This document shows positions 16,042 through 24,202 of a stretch of 32,787 nt of DNA, piece by piece. A program made the position numbers and the translations under genes. Source of the DNA: a virus. The first letter of the stretch is position 1, and each line of letters opens with the position of its first letter. The stretch spans positions 1 through 32,787 of the IMG/VR virus record IMGVR_UViG_3300050121_000300; one strand, 5' to 3'. The notes under the pieces are model-generated. The model saw only the letters and a list, made by a program, of their open reading frames with translations. It searched no databases and was not told where the DNA came from.

Positions 16042-17106
16042 ATGGGATTACCAAACATCGAAGTTATCTTTAAAGCACTGGCCGTAAGCGCGATCGCAAG
16101 GGGTTCCAGAGGCGTCGTTGCAATCGTCTTAAAGGATGCGCTCCACAATGGAGCCAACGTTTACACAGACCCAACAGCAATTCCTCAAGATTACTCGGCT
16201 TATAATCTTAATCAAATTAATCTGGCATTTCAGGGCGGAGTGCAAGCCCCTAATAGCTTGATCGTATACGTTGAACCGGTTGCTTCGGCTGATTACACGG
16301 CAGCCATGACCTATTTGGAAACAGTCAAATGGGATTATGGGTGCGTGCCTGAGATCAGTTCGCCAGATGCTTTGCTATTTGCAACATGGATCAAAGCGGC
16401 TAGAGATTCCAAGGGCCTCCGATCAAAGATGGTCCTGCCAAACACAGCAGGCGACCACGAAGGAGTCATCAACTTTGCCACAGATGGGATTGGCCTGGCA
16501 TCTGGAACGGTAACAGCCACGGATTATTGCAGCCGAATTGCAGGGATTTTAGCAGGGAATCCGTTGACCATGAGTGCAACATACCAAGTTTTATCTGAGG
16601 TCTTGGATGTTCCCCATTCGACTAATGATCAATTTGACACGTTAATTGATGCGGGGAAACTTGTACTGATGAATGATGGAGAAAAGGTTAAGATCGCGCG
16701 TGCGGTAAATAGCCTAGTCACCCTTGTTCCGGGGAAAAGCGCTGACTTTAAGAAAATCAAGATTGTGGACATTATGGATTTAGTCAACAATGACATCAAG
16801 AAAACCTACGACGATAATTATGTCGGCAAGATCCCGAATGATTACGACCATAAGTGCTTGCTCATAACAGCCATTAATGCCTATCTGGAAGGGCTAGAGA
16901 ATCAAATGCTTTTAGACAAAGGTCAGAACAGCGTTGGGATAGACGTGGCAGCCCAAACGTTATACATCCAGGGTATCGGTACGGATACAAGCACAATGAC
17001 TGCACTGGCTATTAAGTCAGCAAACACAGGATCCTCCGTGCTCCTAACCGGCACAGCAAAACCACTTGATGCCATGGAAGACTTAACGCTAAATTTATTT
17101 TTATAG
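16042..17106 (+). CDS. xkdK: Contractile tail sheath protein
   Basis: The 354-residue sheath subunit shows the tail is contractile (myovirus-like). It matches PBSX XkdK-type sheaths: GLPNIEVIFKALAVSAIARGSRG at the start, the domain with NLVFQGG-like LAFQGGVQAPNSLIVYVE, the conserved LVPGKSADFKKIKIVDIMDL and NDIKKTYDDNYVGKIPNDYD, and a C-terminal beta strand (LTLNLFL) for handshakes with neighbours. It follows the terminator gene directly and precedes the tube gene by 13 bases. Confidence 0.93.
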   Translation: MGLPNIEVIFKALAVSAIARGSRGVVAIVLKDALHNGANVYTDPTAIPQDYSAYNLNQINLAFQGGVQAPNSLIVYVEPVASADYTAAMTYLETVKWDYGCVPEISSPDALLFATWIKAARDSKGLRSKMVLPNTAGDHEGVINFATDGIGLASGTVTATDYCSRIAGILAGNPLTMSATYQVLSEVLDVPHSTNDQFDTLIDAGKLVLMNDGEKVKIARAVNSLVTLVPGKSADFKKIKIVDIMDLVNNDIKKTYDDNYVGKIPNDYDHKCLLITAINAYLEGLENQMLLDKGQNSVGIDVAAQTLYIQGIGTDTSTMTALAIKSANTGSSVLLTGTAKPLDAMEDLTLNLFL

Positions 17107-17119
17107 GAGGTATTAATTT

Positions 17120-17548
17120 ATGGACAACTATAAGGCGAGTGACGTGATAAATGGTACCTGGGGGGAAATGTGGTTGAACGGCGACCTGATGGCAGAAACA
17201 ATTGCACTTCAGGCTAAAGTAACATTGACGAAAACAGCGGTAAACATGTGCGGAACGCTTGTGGCGGGACAGAAGGTCACTGGGATGGACCTCAAAGGCA
17301 CCATGAAAATAAACAAGGTGACGTCCTACATGATTAGAGCTAACAGTGCCAACATTAAAGCTGGTAAAACGTCAGAGTATACCATCATTTCTAATTTAGC
17401 TGATCCTCAAAGCATGGGAGCAGAAAGAATAGTGCTAAAAGGAGTCATGATTGACGAATTAACGTTAATAGACTGGGAAGGAAAGAAGAATTTAGAGGAA
17501 TCAATTCCTTTCACTTTCCAAGACTGGGACTTGCTAGATTTGATCTAG
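17120..17548 (+). CDS. xkdM: Tail tube protein
   Basis: The 142-residue tube subunit resembles XkdM: KASDVINGTWGEMWLNGDLM, LVAGQKVTGMDLKGTMKINK and a C-terminal EESIPFTFQDWDLLDLI. It forms the inner tail tube inside the sheath. A strong stem-loop (17521-17561) overlaps its last codons and stop, so its 3' end is also a terminator. This could limit expression of the chaperone that follows. Confidence 0.92.
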   Translation: MDNYKASDVINGTWGEMWLNGDLMAETIALQAKVTLTKTAVNMCGTLVAGQKVTGMDLKGTMKINKVTSYMIRANSANIKAGKTSEYTIISNLADPQSMGAERIVLKGVMIDELTLIDWEGKKNLEESIPFTFQDWDLLDLI

Positions 17549-17566
17549 CAAGTCCCAGTCTCTTTT
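17521..17566 (+). terminator. Strong terminator overlapping the tube gene's end
   Basis: A perfect 19-base stem (17521-17539 with 17543-17561) with a TTG loop is followed by CTTTTC. The left arm lies wholly inside coding sequence, and the TAG stop is within the stem. It should reduce transcription from structural genes into the chaperone and tape-measure genes. Confidence 0.85.
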
Positions 17567-17582
17567 CGAGGAGGATAACCTG

Positions 17583-17729
17583 ATGCTATTTTTAACGATT
17601 GCGTATGTCCATTTGACGATCATTTATATTCAATTAATGATCGTCAATTTTCTAACGGAACCTAACTTAGCAATTATTTTGACCGCACTATGTATTTACA
17701 TAATAATTAAAAAACAGGGGGAATTGTCA
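17583..17729 (+). other. Hydrophobic in-frame leader before the chaperone
   Basis: With its own GAGGAGG site and ATG, this stretch encodes about 49 residues with two hydrophobic runs (LTIAYVHLTIIYIQLMIVNF and IILTALCIYIIIK) and reads straight into the chaperone. It also holds a 12-base perfect inverted repeat (17613-17624 with 17636-17647, TTGACGATCATT). It may be a leader peptide, a membrane-anchored isoform, or structured untranslated RNA. Confidence 0.45.
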
Positions 17730-18131
17730 ATGAACTTAGTCGATAAATTACTCAAAATGGATGCTGGTAAAATAGAAGTTCCATCTAAGACTATCACCAT
17801 AAAATCACGTAAAACGAACCAAACACTCGAATTCCCATGTAAGGCCGTAGATAGTGAAAAGTACGCCGAGATCCAAGAAGGCGCATTGGAAATCCGTAAG
17901 GGTGACGTTAAAAAGATCAATATGTACTCAATGAAAACCCTAATCATCATCGAAGGATGTCCTGATGTATTCAAATCCAAAGAGGTAATGGAACATTTCG
18001 GGACCCCGACACCGAAGGAACTTATCAAAAAGCTCTTGCTCAGCGGAGAGATCGACGACCTCTACAACGGCATCAATGAACTTTCTGGCTATGAAAAGGA
18101 CGACGAGGACGAAGAAACCATAAAAAACTAA
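17730..18131 (+). CDS. xkdN: Tail assembly chaperone, zero-frame product (XkdN-like)
   Basis: The 133-residue product is the chaperone expected to bind the tape measure during tail assembly. It starts at ATG 17730 after CAGGGGGAAT and has the XkdN-like core (MNLVDKLLKMDAGKIEVPSK ... RKTNQTLEFPCKAV). The same frame is open upstream to ATG 17583, itself preceded by GAGGAGG, which would add 49 very hydrophobic residues unlike any chaperone. The zero frame ends directly after a slippery heptamer (18122-18128), and a longer -1 product is expected. Confidence 0.85.
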   Translation: MNLVDKLLKMDAGKIEVPSKTITIKSRKTNQTLEFPCKAVDSEKYAEIQEGALEIRKGDVKKINMYSMKTLIIIEGCPDVFKSKEVMEHFGTPTPKELIKKLLLSGEIDDLYNGINELSGYEKDDEDEETIKN

Positions 18132-18167
18132 TTAACGAAGATAGGAATGTGCAAACAGCCTATCTTC
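18122..18167 (+). promoter_or_regulatory. -1 programmed ribosomal frameshift signal
   Basis: The heptamer A AAA AAC at 18122-18128 is in the zero frame (ATA AAA AAC TAA) immediately before the stop. After an 8-base spacer comes a stem of GAAGATAGG (18137-18145) and CCTATCTTC (18159-18167) with a 13-base loop. This is the classic heptamer-spacer-stem arrangement used in phage tail chaperones (lambda G/GT type). Confidence 0.9.
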
Positions 18168-18301
18168 TTTTCAGGTACAAAAACATGAGCCCCAAGGATT
18201 ACTTCGATAGAAAGCCTGGTGAGAAGAAGATTCTCCGGGCTTTTATTTTGCACGAGATTAAAGAAAGAAACGAAGAAAACTCTCAGGATGGGGGTGATTA
18301 G
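18128..18301 (+). CDS. Tail assembly chaperone, -1 frame extension
   Basis: After the -1 slip, translation continues as LINEDRNVQTAYLLFRYKNM, then SPKDYFDRKPGEKKILRAFI and a charged tail ending at TAG 18299-18301. This adds 57 residues to give a 190-residue fusion, the T-like domain that contacts tail tube and tape measure in other phages. The frame has no good independent start near its beginning. It ends one base before the tape-measure ATG. Confidence 0.85.
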   Translation, partial: LINEDRNVQTAYLLFRYKNMSPKDYFDRKPGEKKILRAFILHEIKERNEENSQDGGD

Positions 18302-20647
18302 ATGGCCCACGTTATTGATGCGATAATAACCCTAAGGGACCAGTTGAGCGGAACACTAAAGAATGTCAACGCAAACCTTTCGCAGTTCCAAAGGCAGGCA
18401 ACATTTGCGGGGAAGAACATGATATCGGTTGGTAAGGACCTGGAAAAAGTAGGGGGGAATCTTACCAAGACGATTACACTGCCCATAGTAGGTTTAGGAG
18501 TTGCGGCAGTGGCGGCGGCGGCAACATTCACACATCAAATGGCCGACATACGCAAAGAAGTTGTGGCAACTGCGGGATCTGCTTCAAAGGCAAATTCTAT
18601 AATGTCCCAGATGTCAAAATCCTCACTGCAATGGAGCGAGGACTTTGGACAGTCTACGGATAGTATAAATGCGGGGTTATTAACACTTGTAAAAGATGGT
18701 TATAGTGGTAGCGTAGCAATGAGTGTAATGCAAACAGCGCTAAATACAGCAAGAGGTAGTAACGAAGACTTAACAACAGCCGTTAATACACTTGGTACAT
18801 CCCTAGAAGCTTACGGATTAAAAACTAATAATGCGGCTAAAACCACACAGAATATGACGCACATGGCTGATACCTTTGCTTATATTGCGAACCATACAAA
18901 AGCAAGCATAAGTTCACTTGGGGAAGCCTTTAGTATAGTTGGCCCAACTGCAAGTGCTTTAAAACAACCCATGGAACAAACAGCCGCAGCAATAGGCATA
19001 TTGCAATCCAATGGTATTGACGCTTCAACTGCGGCGACATCCTTAAAATCAGGATTAGTAAATCTTACAAAACCAACAAAGAAAATGTCAGCCGCAATGA
19101 AGGAAATGGGATTGAACGCATTTGATAGCAAAGGCAGCATGAAAGATTTGCCAACTTTACTTAATAATATAGAAAAGGGTACGACTGGATGGACAAACCA
19201 ACAGAAAGAAGCTGCGGTAGCGACTATTTTTGGGAAAGAGTCATTAGCAAGTTGGAATGTTCTCTTAGCTAAAGGCGGTGGCAATTTAAGCGCGCTCTCA
19301 AAAAGCGCAAAGGGAGCGACGGGGGAAACTCAGAAACTGTCCGACAGTATGAAAAACACATCCGTAAATCAATTTAGTAAACTAAAAGAATCAATTCACG
19401 CGCTTGGTGTTGTGTTTGGGGAAGATATATTACCCTTATTAACACCAATAGTCAACAAACTAACAGATATGGCTAAAAGTTTTAGCAATTTAGATGATAA
19501 TACAAAGAAATCAATCATTAAATTTGCTTTGATTGCGGCAGCAGTAGGACCTCCTATTTTGATAATTGGCAAATTAACGCACGGCATAGGACAAACAATC
19601 GACGGTTTTACTAGACTATCAAAGTCGATATCCAATGCTGGCGGCATCCTGAAATACCTTGCTACACCTGGCGGGATAGTCATCGTGGTGATAATGGCTA
19701 TAGCTGTAGCCGCGTTCCTTTTGATCAAATACTGGGGCCCCATAAGCACCTTCTTCAAGAAAGTATGGAATGAAATTCTTGCCGTAACTCAAAAGGTATG
19801 GGCAGCTATTGGACCTACTATAATGGGAGCTGTAAACAAGATAGTGGCCTTCTGGAACGCAATATGGCCAGAGTTGAAAACGGTATTCGAATTTGTATTC
19901 AAGGTTCTAGCCGTTATTGTTGGTCCGTATATTACCGGAATTTACGTCATAATTAAAGCGGTACTAGGCTTTATAATGGGATGCTGGAAAGATGCTTGGA
20001 ACGTAATTAAAGATTACATCAAATTAGTTTGGGATGTCATTTCGGGTGTAATCAAATATTATTGGGACTTGATTAGCGGGTTAATTCAAATCGGGCTTGA
20101 TATCCTAACTGGCCACTGGGGAGCGGCGTGGACGCACATAAAAGAGTTGGTTGTAACTCTCTGGCATGACATCGGGAGCCTGTTTGGTAACATTGCAACG
20201 GACGCGCTAAAGTGGGGATCAGACTTTGTTAAAGGATTAATAGATGGTATCAAGGGAGCGATAGGTGGCGTAATTGATGCGGTCAAGGGTATTGGCAGCA
20301 CCATCAAGAGCTACCTTCACTTTTCAGTTCCAGATGTAGGTCCATTGACCGATTACATGTCATGGATGCCTGATATGCTCAAGGGAATGAGCCAAGGAAT
20401 AAAGGTTAATACCCATCTAGTAACCGATAAAGTAAAAGATATCGCAGTTGGAATTAAGGCTAATGTACAGCAAGGAACAACGGGGGCGAAAGGGTCAACA
20501 GGATCAACAGGATCAGGAGGGGCGAGTAAGGGTGGCTTTAACCTTACTGTAAATATGTATGGAAACGTCAGCAGTGATTCTGATATAGATAGGTTTGCGA
20601 ACGCTTTAGTGCTAAAACTTAATACAACGGCAGCGAATATGGCCTAA
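18302..20647 (+). CDS. Tape measure protein
   Basis: The 781-residue protein sets tail length and fills the tube. Its N-terminal third matches the PhageMin_Tail domain (IMSQMSKSSLQWSEDFGQST, LVKDGYSGSVAMSVMQTALN). The centre is helical, with hydrophobic spans near 453-475 (GGIVIVVIMAIAVAAFLLIK) and 530-565. The C-terminus has a glycine/threonine-rich linker (TTGAKGSTGSTGSGG) and a final LTVNMYGNVSSDSDIDRFA. ATG 18302 follows the frameshift product's stop by one base with GGGGGTG upstream. At this length a short contractile tail is expected. Confidence 0.93.
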   Translation: MAHVIDAIITLRDQLSGTLKNVNANLSQFQRQATFAGKNMISVGKDLEKVGGNLTKTITLPIVGLGVAAVAAAATFTHQMADIRKEVVATAGSASKANSIMSQMSKSSLQWSEDFGQSTDSINAGLLTLVKDGYSGSVAMSVMQTALNTARGSNEDLTTAVNTLGTSLEAYGLKTNNAAKTTQNMTHMADTFAYIANHTKASISSLGEAFSIVGPTASALKQPMEQTAAAIGILQSNGIDASTAATSLKSGLVNLTKPTKKMSAAMKEMGLNAFDSKGSMKDLPTLLNNIEKGTTGWTNQQKEAAVATIFGKESLASWNVLLAKGGGNLSALSKSAKGATGETQKLSDSMKNTSVNQFSKLKESIHALGVVFGEDILPLLTPIVNKLTDMAKSFSNLDDNTKKSIIKFALIAAAVGPPILIIGKLTHGIGQTIDGFTRLSKSISNAGGILKYLATPGGIVIVVIMAIAVAAFLLIKYWGPISTFFKKVWNEILAVTQKVWAAIGPTIMGAVNKIVAFWNAIWPELKTVFEFVFKVLAVIVGPYITGIYVIIKAVLGFIMGCWKDAWNVIKDYIKLVWDVISGVIKYYWDLISGLIQIGLDILTGHWGAAWTHIKELVVTLWHDIGSLFGNIATDALKWGSDFVKGLIDGIKGAIGGVIDAVKGIGSTIKSYLHFSVPDVGPLTDYMSWMPDMLKGMSQGIKVNTHLVTDKVKDIAVGIKANVQQGTTGAKGSTGSTGSGGASKGGFNLTVNMYGNVSSDSDIDRFANALVLKLNTTAANMA

Positions 20648-20660
20648 AGGAGGTACGGCA

Positions 20661-21326
20661 ATGGAATTTTGGCTAATACAAGGCAATGAAAAACTACAAC
20701 TCCCCGTACCTCCCCCGAATTACGCTATAAAGCGAGCACAAAATAACAGTGTTGTCGTTGTCGAAGGCATCGGAGAAGTAAGCTTTATCGGAAAGCCCAA
20801 GCTGGCAGAAATACCGTCAATAACATCTTTTTTTCCCAACCAAGCCTACAGTTTTTGCCAATATAGCACGTTCCCTACTCCGAAAGAGTGCACAGACCTG
20901 ATTGAAAAATGGATGTTGAGTGGGAATCCCATCCGTTATATCGTGACCGGTGCTATAAATGCGGAATGTACCATAGAAGATTTTGAGTATGGGGAGCAAG
21001 ACGGAACTGGAGATGTGTATTTTACCTTAAATCTAAAAGAATACAAAGTAATAAGTGCGACTGTAACCGCCATAACAACGGTAGCTGCAGTCCCAGCAAC
21101 TACGACAACGCCAGCGACACCCGCCAAGGTTGTTCCAGTAGTGGTGGCAGTAGCAAGGCCAGTAGCGAAAGCAATTCCATTAAAATATACAGTTAAAAAA
21201 GGTGATACACTCTGGGCCATTGCTAAGAGACAATATGGAGATGGGTCTAAGTCCACGGTAATAGCAACCAAAAACGGCATCAAGAACCCTAACTTAATCA
21301 AAGTTGGTCAGGTGTTGCTACTGTGA
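20661..21326 (+). CDS. xkdP: LysM-domain tail protein (XkdP-like)
   Basis: The 221-residue product has an XkdP-like N-terminal domain (about 1-130), an alanine/threonine/proline-rich linker (about 133-172) and a C-terminal LysM domain (YTVKKGDTLWAIAKRQYGDG near 175-194). LysM binds peptidoglycan, and in PBSX-type tails this protein is part of the baseplate/hub assembly. AAAGGAGG precedes ATG 20661. It overlaps the hub gene start by GTGA. Confidence 0.92.
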   Translation: MEFWLIQGNEKLQLPVPPPNYAIKRAQNNSVVVVEGIGEVSFIGKPKLAEIPSITSFFPNQAYSFCQYSTFPTPKECTDLIEKWMLSGNPIRYIVTGAINAECTIEDFEYGEQDGTGDVYFTLNLKEYKVISATVTAITTVAAVPATTTTPATPAKVVPVVVAVARPVAKAIPLKYTVKKGDTLWAIAKRQYGDGSKSTVIATKNGIKNPNLIKVGQVLLL

Positions 21327-22309
21327 TAAAGCTGTACAGCTTAATCAACGGGGTTGTAACAGACATAACCAACGCCATCAAGAGCATAAGCAGCACAGGG
21401 GATAAGGCACAGGCAGCGCGTAAATTAGACATAACGCTAGTCTACTCTACTTGGGACAAGAACCAACCTAGAACAAACATTGAACCCGGTACAAAGATTT
21501 GGCTATTACTTGATGGCAAGGAGATATTTAGAGGTGTAGCTTGGGATAGGGGCATTGATTCGACATCCCAAGGATTACCGGTTGTTGTTTATGACTATCT
21601 AATCTACCTTACGAAATCTAAGGTAACCTACAATTTTAGTAACATAACTGCAGAAGATGCCACTAAGAAAATATGTTCAGATCTTGGAATAAGTGTGGGA
21701 AGCATAGCAACCACGGGCATTAAACTAAACCGTCTTATCGCTCAAAAGTCGGGCTATGATGCCATCATGGAAATGTACACTCAGGCATCTAAAACAAACG
21801 GTAAAAAATATATCCCAGTAATGGACGGAATCAAGTTATCTGTAATCGAAAAGGGAAAAACGGTTGCAAACTACACACTGAGATCACAGTCAGGCAACGC
21901 GAGTAGCAATGTGATAGGCACAAGTTACCATGACACTATGGAGGGCATGATTAACAAGGTGAAAATTTATGATAGTGAAAACAAATACATTAAAGAGGTG
22001 AATAATAATACAGGGGTTGCTCAGTACGGATTACTTCAAGACAACTACACTATGGAGACAGACAAGAATAGCGAAGTTGTCGCTAATGGTATGCTTACCG
22101 GCGTACAAAAAGATGTGACTATTCCGGCATTAGGAAATTGGGATTGTCGAACTGGTTATGCAGTAAACACAGAAATATCATACATTAGCCCTTTACTAAA
22201 AGCAGTTATGTATATTGATGGAGATACCCATACATGGTTACCCGGCACCGGTGAATACACAATGAGTTTGATTCTGAGTTTTGGGAACATCATGGACAGC
22301 AAGGAGTGA
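21323..22309 (+). CDS. xkdQ: Baseplate hub protein (XkdQ/gp27-like)
   Basis: The 328-residue product resembles XkdQ: KLDITLVYSTWDKNQPRTNI, WLLLDGKEIFRGVAWDRGID, and the later GLLQDNYTMETDKNSEV with CRTGYAVNTEISYISPLLK. It forms the hub that connects tube and baseplate. It starts at GTG 21323, overlapping the LysM gene's stop. It is one of the last recognisable tail proteins here; the remaining baseplate genes expected next are absent. Confidence 0.88.
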   Translation: MIKLYSLINGVVTDITNAIKSISSTGDKAQAARKLDITLVYSTWDKNQPRTNIEPGTKIWLLLDGKEIFRGVAWDRGIDSTSQGLPVVVYDYLIYLTKSKVTYNFSNITAEDATKKICSDLGISVGSIATTGIKLNRLIAQKSGYDAIMEMYTQASKTNGKKYIPVMDGIKLSVIEKGKTVANYTLRSQSGNASSNVIGTSYHDTMEGMINKVKIYDSENKYIKEVNNNTGVAQYGLLQDNYTMETDKNSEVVANGMLTGVQKDVTIPALGNWDCRTGYAVNTEISYISPLLKAVMYIDGDTHTWLPGTGEYTMSLILSFGNIMDSKE

Positions 22310-22313
22310 TGCT

Positions 22314-22682
22314 ATGAAAAACCCATATTCTGAAATCATTAATCATATGAGAACGCAGGGGGGAAAGAATAACACGCCTTACGTTCAGGTTGGTGTAGTT
22401 GTAGCTTCCAATCCGTTAACCGTCAAACTAGGTGACTTGCAGATCGGAAAAGGGAATCTCTTGGTTGCCGATTATCTATTACCTAACTATGCACGAAAGA
22501 TCTCCATACCGACAACCACGGCCGTCGGAAACACGACAACGGAAAGCATCACAAGTATCGGTATACCCGATGGAGAAATTGCCCTTACGGATGGTTTAAA
22601 AGCAAATGATGTTGTCGCCCTGATCCCAACGTTGGACGGTCAGACATACATTGTGCTAGCAAAGGTGGTTAGCACAGCATAG
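22314..22682 (+). CDS. xkdR: DUF2577 tail protein (XkdR-like)
   Basis: The 122-residue product matches DUF2577/XkdR: PYVQVGVVVASNPLTVKLGD near the start and DGLKANDVVALIPTLDGQTYIVLAKV at the end. The ATG at 22314 follows AAGGAGTGATG. In PBSX-like phages it is followed by DUF2634 (XkdS) and baseplate J genes (XkdT). Here the next gene is an unrelated DNA-binding protein, so this is where the tail module is cut. Confidence 0.88.
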   Translation: MKNPYSEIINHMRTQGGKNNTPYVQVGVVVASNPLTVKLGDLQIGKGNLLVADYLLPNYARKISIPTTTAVGNTTTESITSIGIPDGEIALTDGLKANDVVALIPTLDGQTYIVLAKVVSTA

Positions 22683-22716
22683 AGGCGGAATGTATCTGAA
22701 GTCTGGAGGCGAAGGA

Positions 22717-23700
22717 ATGGCGTGTAATGCTGTAACAAGGGAACAGTTAATGGCGGCACTGGAGCTTGTAATCTTACAAGGAGTAAGCTCAGCTGATGCA
22801 GCGGTTAAGCTTGGGGTAAGTAAGCAGGCATTATATATACGGTTGCGTAGATTGCCTCAATATCGGGAATACCGAGCGCAGAAAGAAGCTGAAGCGACTG
22901 AGATTAAAAAAAAGGTCTTAGTTATGGGGCGAGCCGGATATACACAAGCAAGTATTGGGCGGGAATTAGGCATTAGCGATGACGTAGCTCGTAATTGGCT
23001 TTTAAAGGCAGGAATTGACACAACTAGAAATGGGAATGACAATCTCGTTTGCCCTGCATGTGGCGGGATAATGAATAAACAATCTCTGTTCTTTTGGTTG
23101 TGTGATAGTTGTAATTCTGAGTGGTGGCCCAAGGAGGCACCTGATGATCCGGACGACTGGACCAGGCCCTGGCGAATCAGGTATGAAGACTGGGGCAAGG
23201 AAATGCTTGGGATATCTGTCAGAATGCTTGAGGAAGGGCATACATTCCAAGAAATATGTACTGAGCTAAATGATCGAGGTATAAAAACACATACGGGTAG
23301 AATATGGAAGTTGGAAAACCTTCATTCATCCCTTGCAGCGAGCGGTATCAACCGCCAGGGTGGGGACAGGACTAGAATAGAAGACATTACAAGAGCAATG
23401 TCTGAGAAGGGATTCTTAGGCAAGGATATCGCTTTGCGACTGAATACAGAAGGACTAATGAATTCCAGGTCCAAGAAATGGACTGGGAGCGGAATTTATA
23501 AGCTATGTAAAAGGATTGGTATTAAGTTAAACAGGGGACAGGTGATCCACTTAGATTCACTAGGCAACCCTGTGGAAGAAAGCACACCATCATTAACGTT
23601 TATGAACTGGGACTCAATAGTAAGCAGAGCAGGGAACCCCCTAAATAAAAATGATCTCGCAATATTGGCGAGTAATAAAGCTAGGAGGCGGTCTTCTTGA
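22717..23700 (+). CDS. Multi-HTH zinc-ribbon DNA-binding protein
   Basis: The 327-residue protein is not a tail protein. Two HTH units stand near 26-47 (ADAAVKLGVSKQALYIRLRR) and 76-99 (ASIGRELGISDDVARNWLLK), with a Cys4 zinc ribbon at C112, C115, C129 and C132. Two more HTH-like units lie near 176-210 (ICTELNDRGIKTHTGRIWKL, like the recombinase domain of serine recombinases) and 234-268. No catalytic serine-recombinase or nuclease core is visible. ATG 22717 follows GGAGGCGAAGG. It may be a late regulator, a transposon-derived DNA-binding module or a moron. Function unknown. Confidence 0.8.
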   Translation: MACNAVTREQLMAALELVILQGVSSADAAVKLGVSKQALYIRLRRLPQYREYRAQKEAEATEIKKKVLVMGRAGYTQASIGRELGISDDVARNWLLKAGIDTTRNGNDNLVCPACGGIMNKQSLFFWLCDSCNSEWWPKEAPDDPDDWTRPWRIRYEDWGKEMLGISVRMLEEGHTFQEICTELNDRGIKTHTGRIWKLENLHSSLAASGINRQGGDRTRIEDITRAMSEKGFLGKDIALRLNTEGLMNSRSKKWTGSGIYKLCKRIGIKLNRGQVIHLDSLGNPVEESTPSLTFMNWDSIVSRAGNPLNKNDLAILASNKARRRSS

Positions 23701-23897
23701 CATGTCCAATCTGTCGATGCCTGCTGGAACCAGTTGAACAAAAACATAGATGTCCGAAGTGCTGCGGAGAATTTTTTACTGTAGAGAAAAAGAAAACTAT
23801 AGACGAAGGTGAGTGGAGCCGCCAACAATACTACAAGGCAGCACGGGACAGTGTTTCAACTTACAGGGCAGCACGAAAAGCAGGATATTTATATTAA
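23697..23897 (+). CDS. Small zinc-ribbon protein
   Basis: The 66-residue product carries CPICRCLLEPVEQKHRCPKC, a Cys4 zinc ribbon, then a lysine-rich tail with SRQQYYKAARDSVSTYRAAR. The start is TTG 23697 after TAGGAGGCGG, overlapping the HTH gene's stop, so the two are translationally coupled and likely act together. It is the last gene before the terminator at 23955. Confidence 0.75.
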   Translation: MTCPICRCLLEPVEQKHRCPKCCGEFFTVEKKKTIDEGEWSRQQYYKAARDSVSTYRAARKAGYLY

Positions 23898-23904
23898 ACA
23901 GGGC

Positions 23905-23930
23905 TTGGCAAATTCGCAAGCGCTTGCCAA
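23905..23930. repeat. Nested palindrome after the late operon
   Basis: TTGGCAA (23905-23911) is complementary to TTGCCAA (23924-23930), and a perfect 12-base palindrome GCAAGCGCTTGC lies inside (23916-23927). No T run follows directly. It could be an operator or part of a composite terminator. Confidence 0.6.
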
Positions 23931-23954
23931 TTTGTATTGTACCCAAACAAAAAA

Positions 23955-23990
23955 AAGCCTCAGCATTTAATTTGCTGGGGCTTTTTTTTG
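23955..23990. terminator. Bidirectional intrinsic terminator
   Basis: An 11-pair stem (23955-23965 with 23973-23983, one G-U pair) is preceded by a run of A and followed by a run of T. It can stop transcription in both directions and separates the phage late operon from the minus-strand genes. Confidence 0.92.
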
Positions 23991-24004
23991 TGTTTAAAAA
24001 ACCT

Positions 24005-24202
24005 TTATATCACCTTAAGCAAAACATAAGAAATACCCACTACAAAAAACGGAAGAAATAACACCACACAACAACCCACGGCAGCGCCAGCTTTTCTTTG
24101 CCTCCCTGATCTGGTCATCGGTATCCCTGTTTTTCTGGAGATGTTTTGTTTTACTTTAGTAACTCCAAGCGCTCTTTTCCATGAGAATCCGCCCTTGTTC
24201 AT
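24005..24202 (-). CDS. Small basic single-span membrane protein
   Basis: The 65-residue product has a very basic N-terminal half (RALGVTKVKQNISRKTGIPM, RSGRQRKAG) and a C-terminal transmembrane segment (CCVVLFLPFFVVGISYVLLK). A similar basic stretch occurs in small proteins of Firmicutes, but I do not know a function. Its ATG overlaps the lipoprotein's TGA (ATGA), so it is coupled to it. It ends just before the terminator at 23955. Confidence 0.7.
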   Translation of the reverse strand: MNKGGFSWKRALGVTKVKQNISRKTGIPMTRSGRQRKAGAAVGCCVVLFLPFFVVGISYVLLKVI

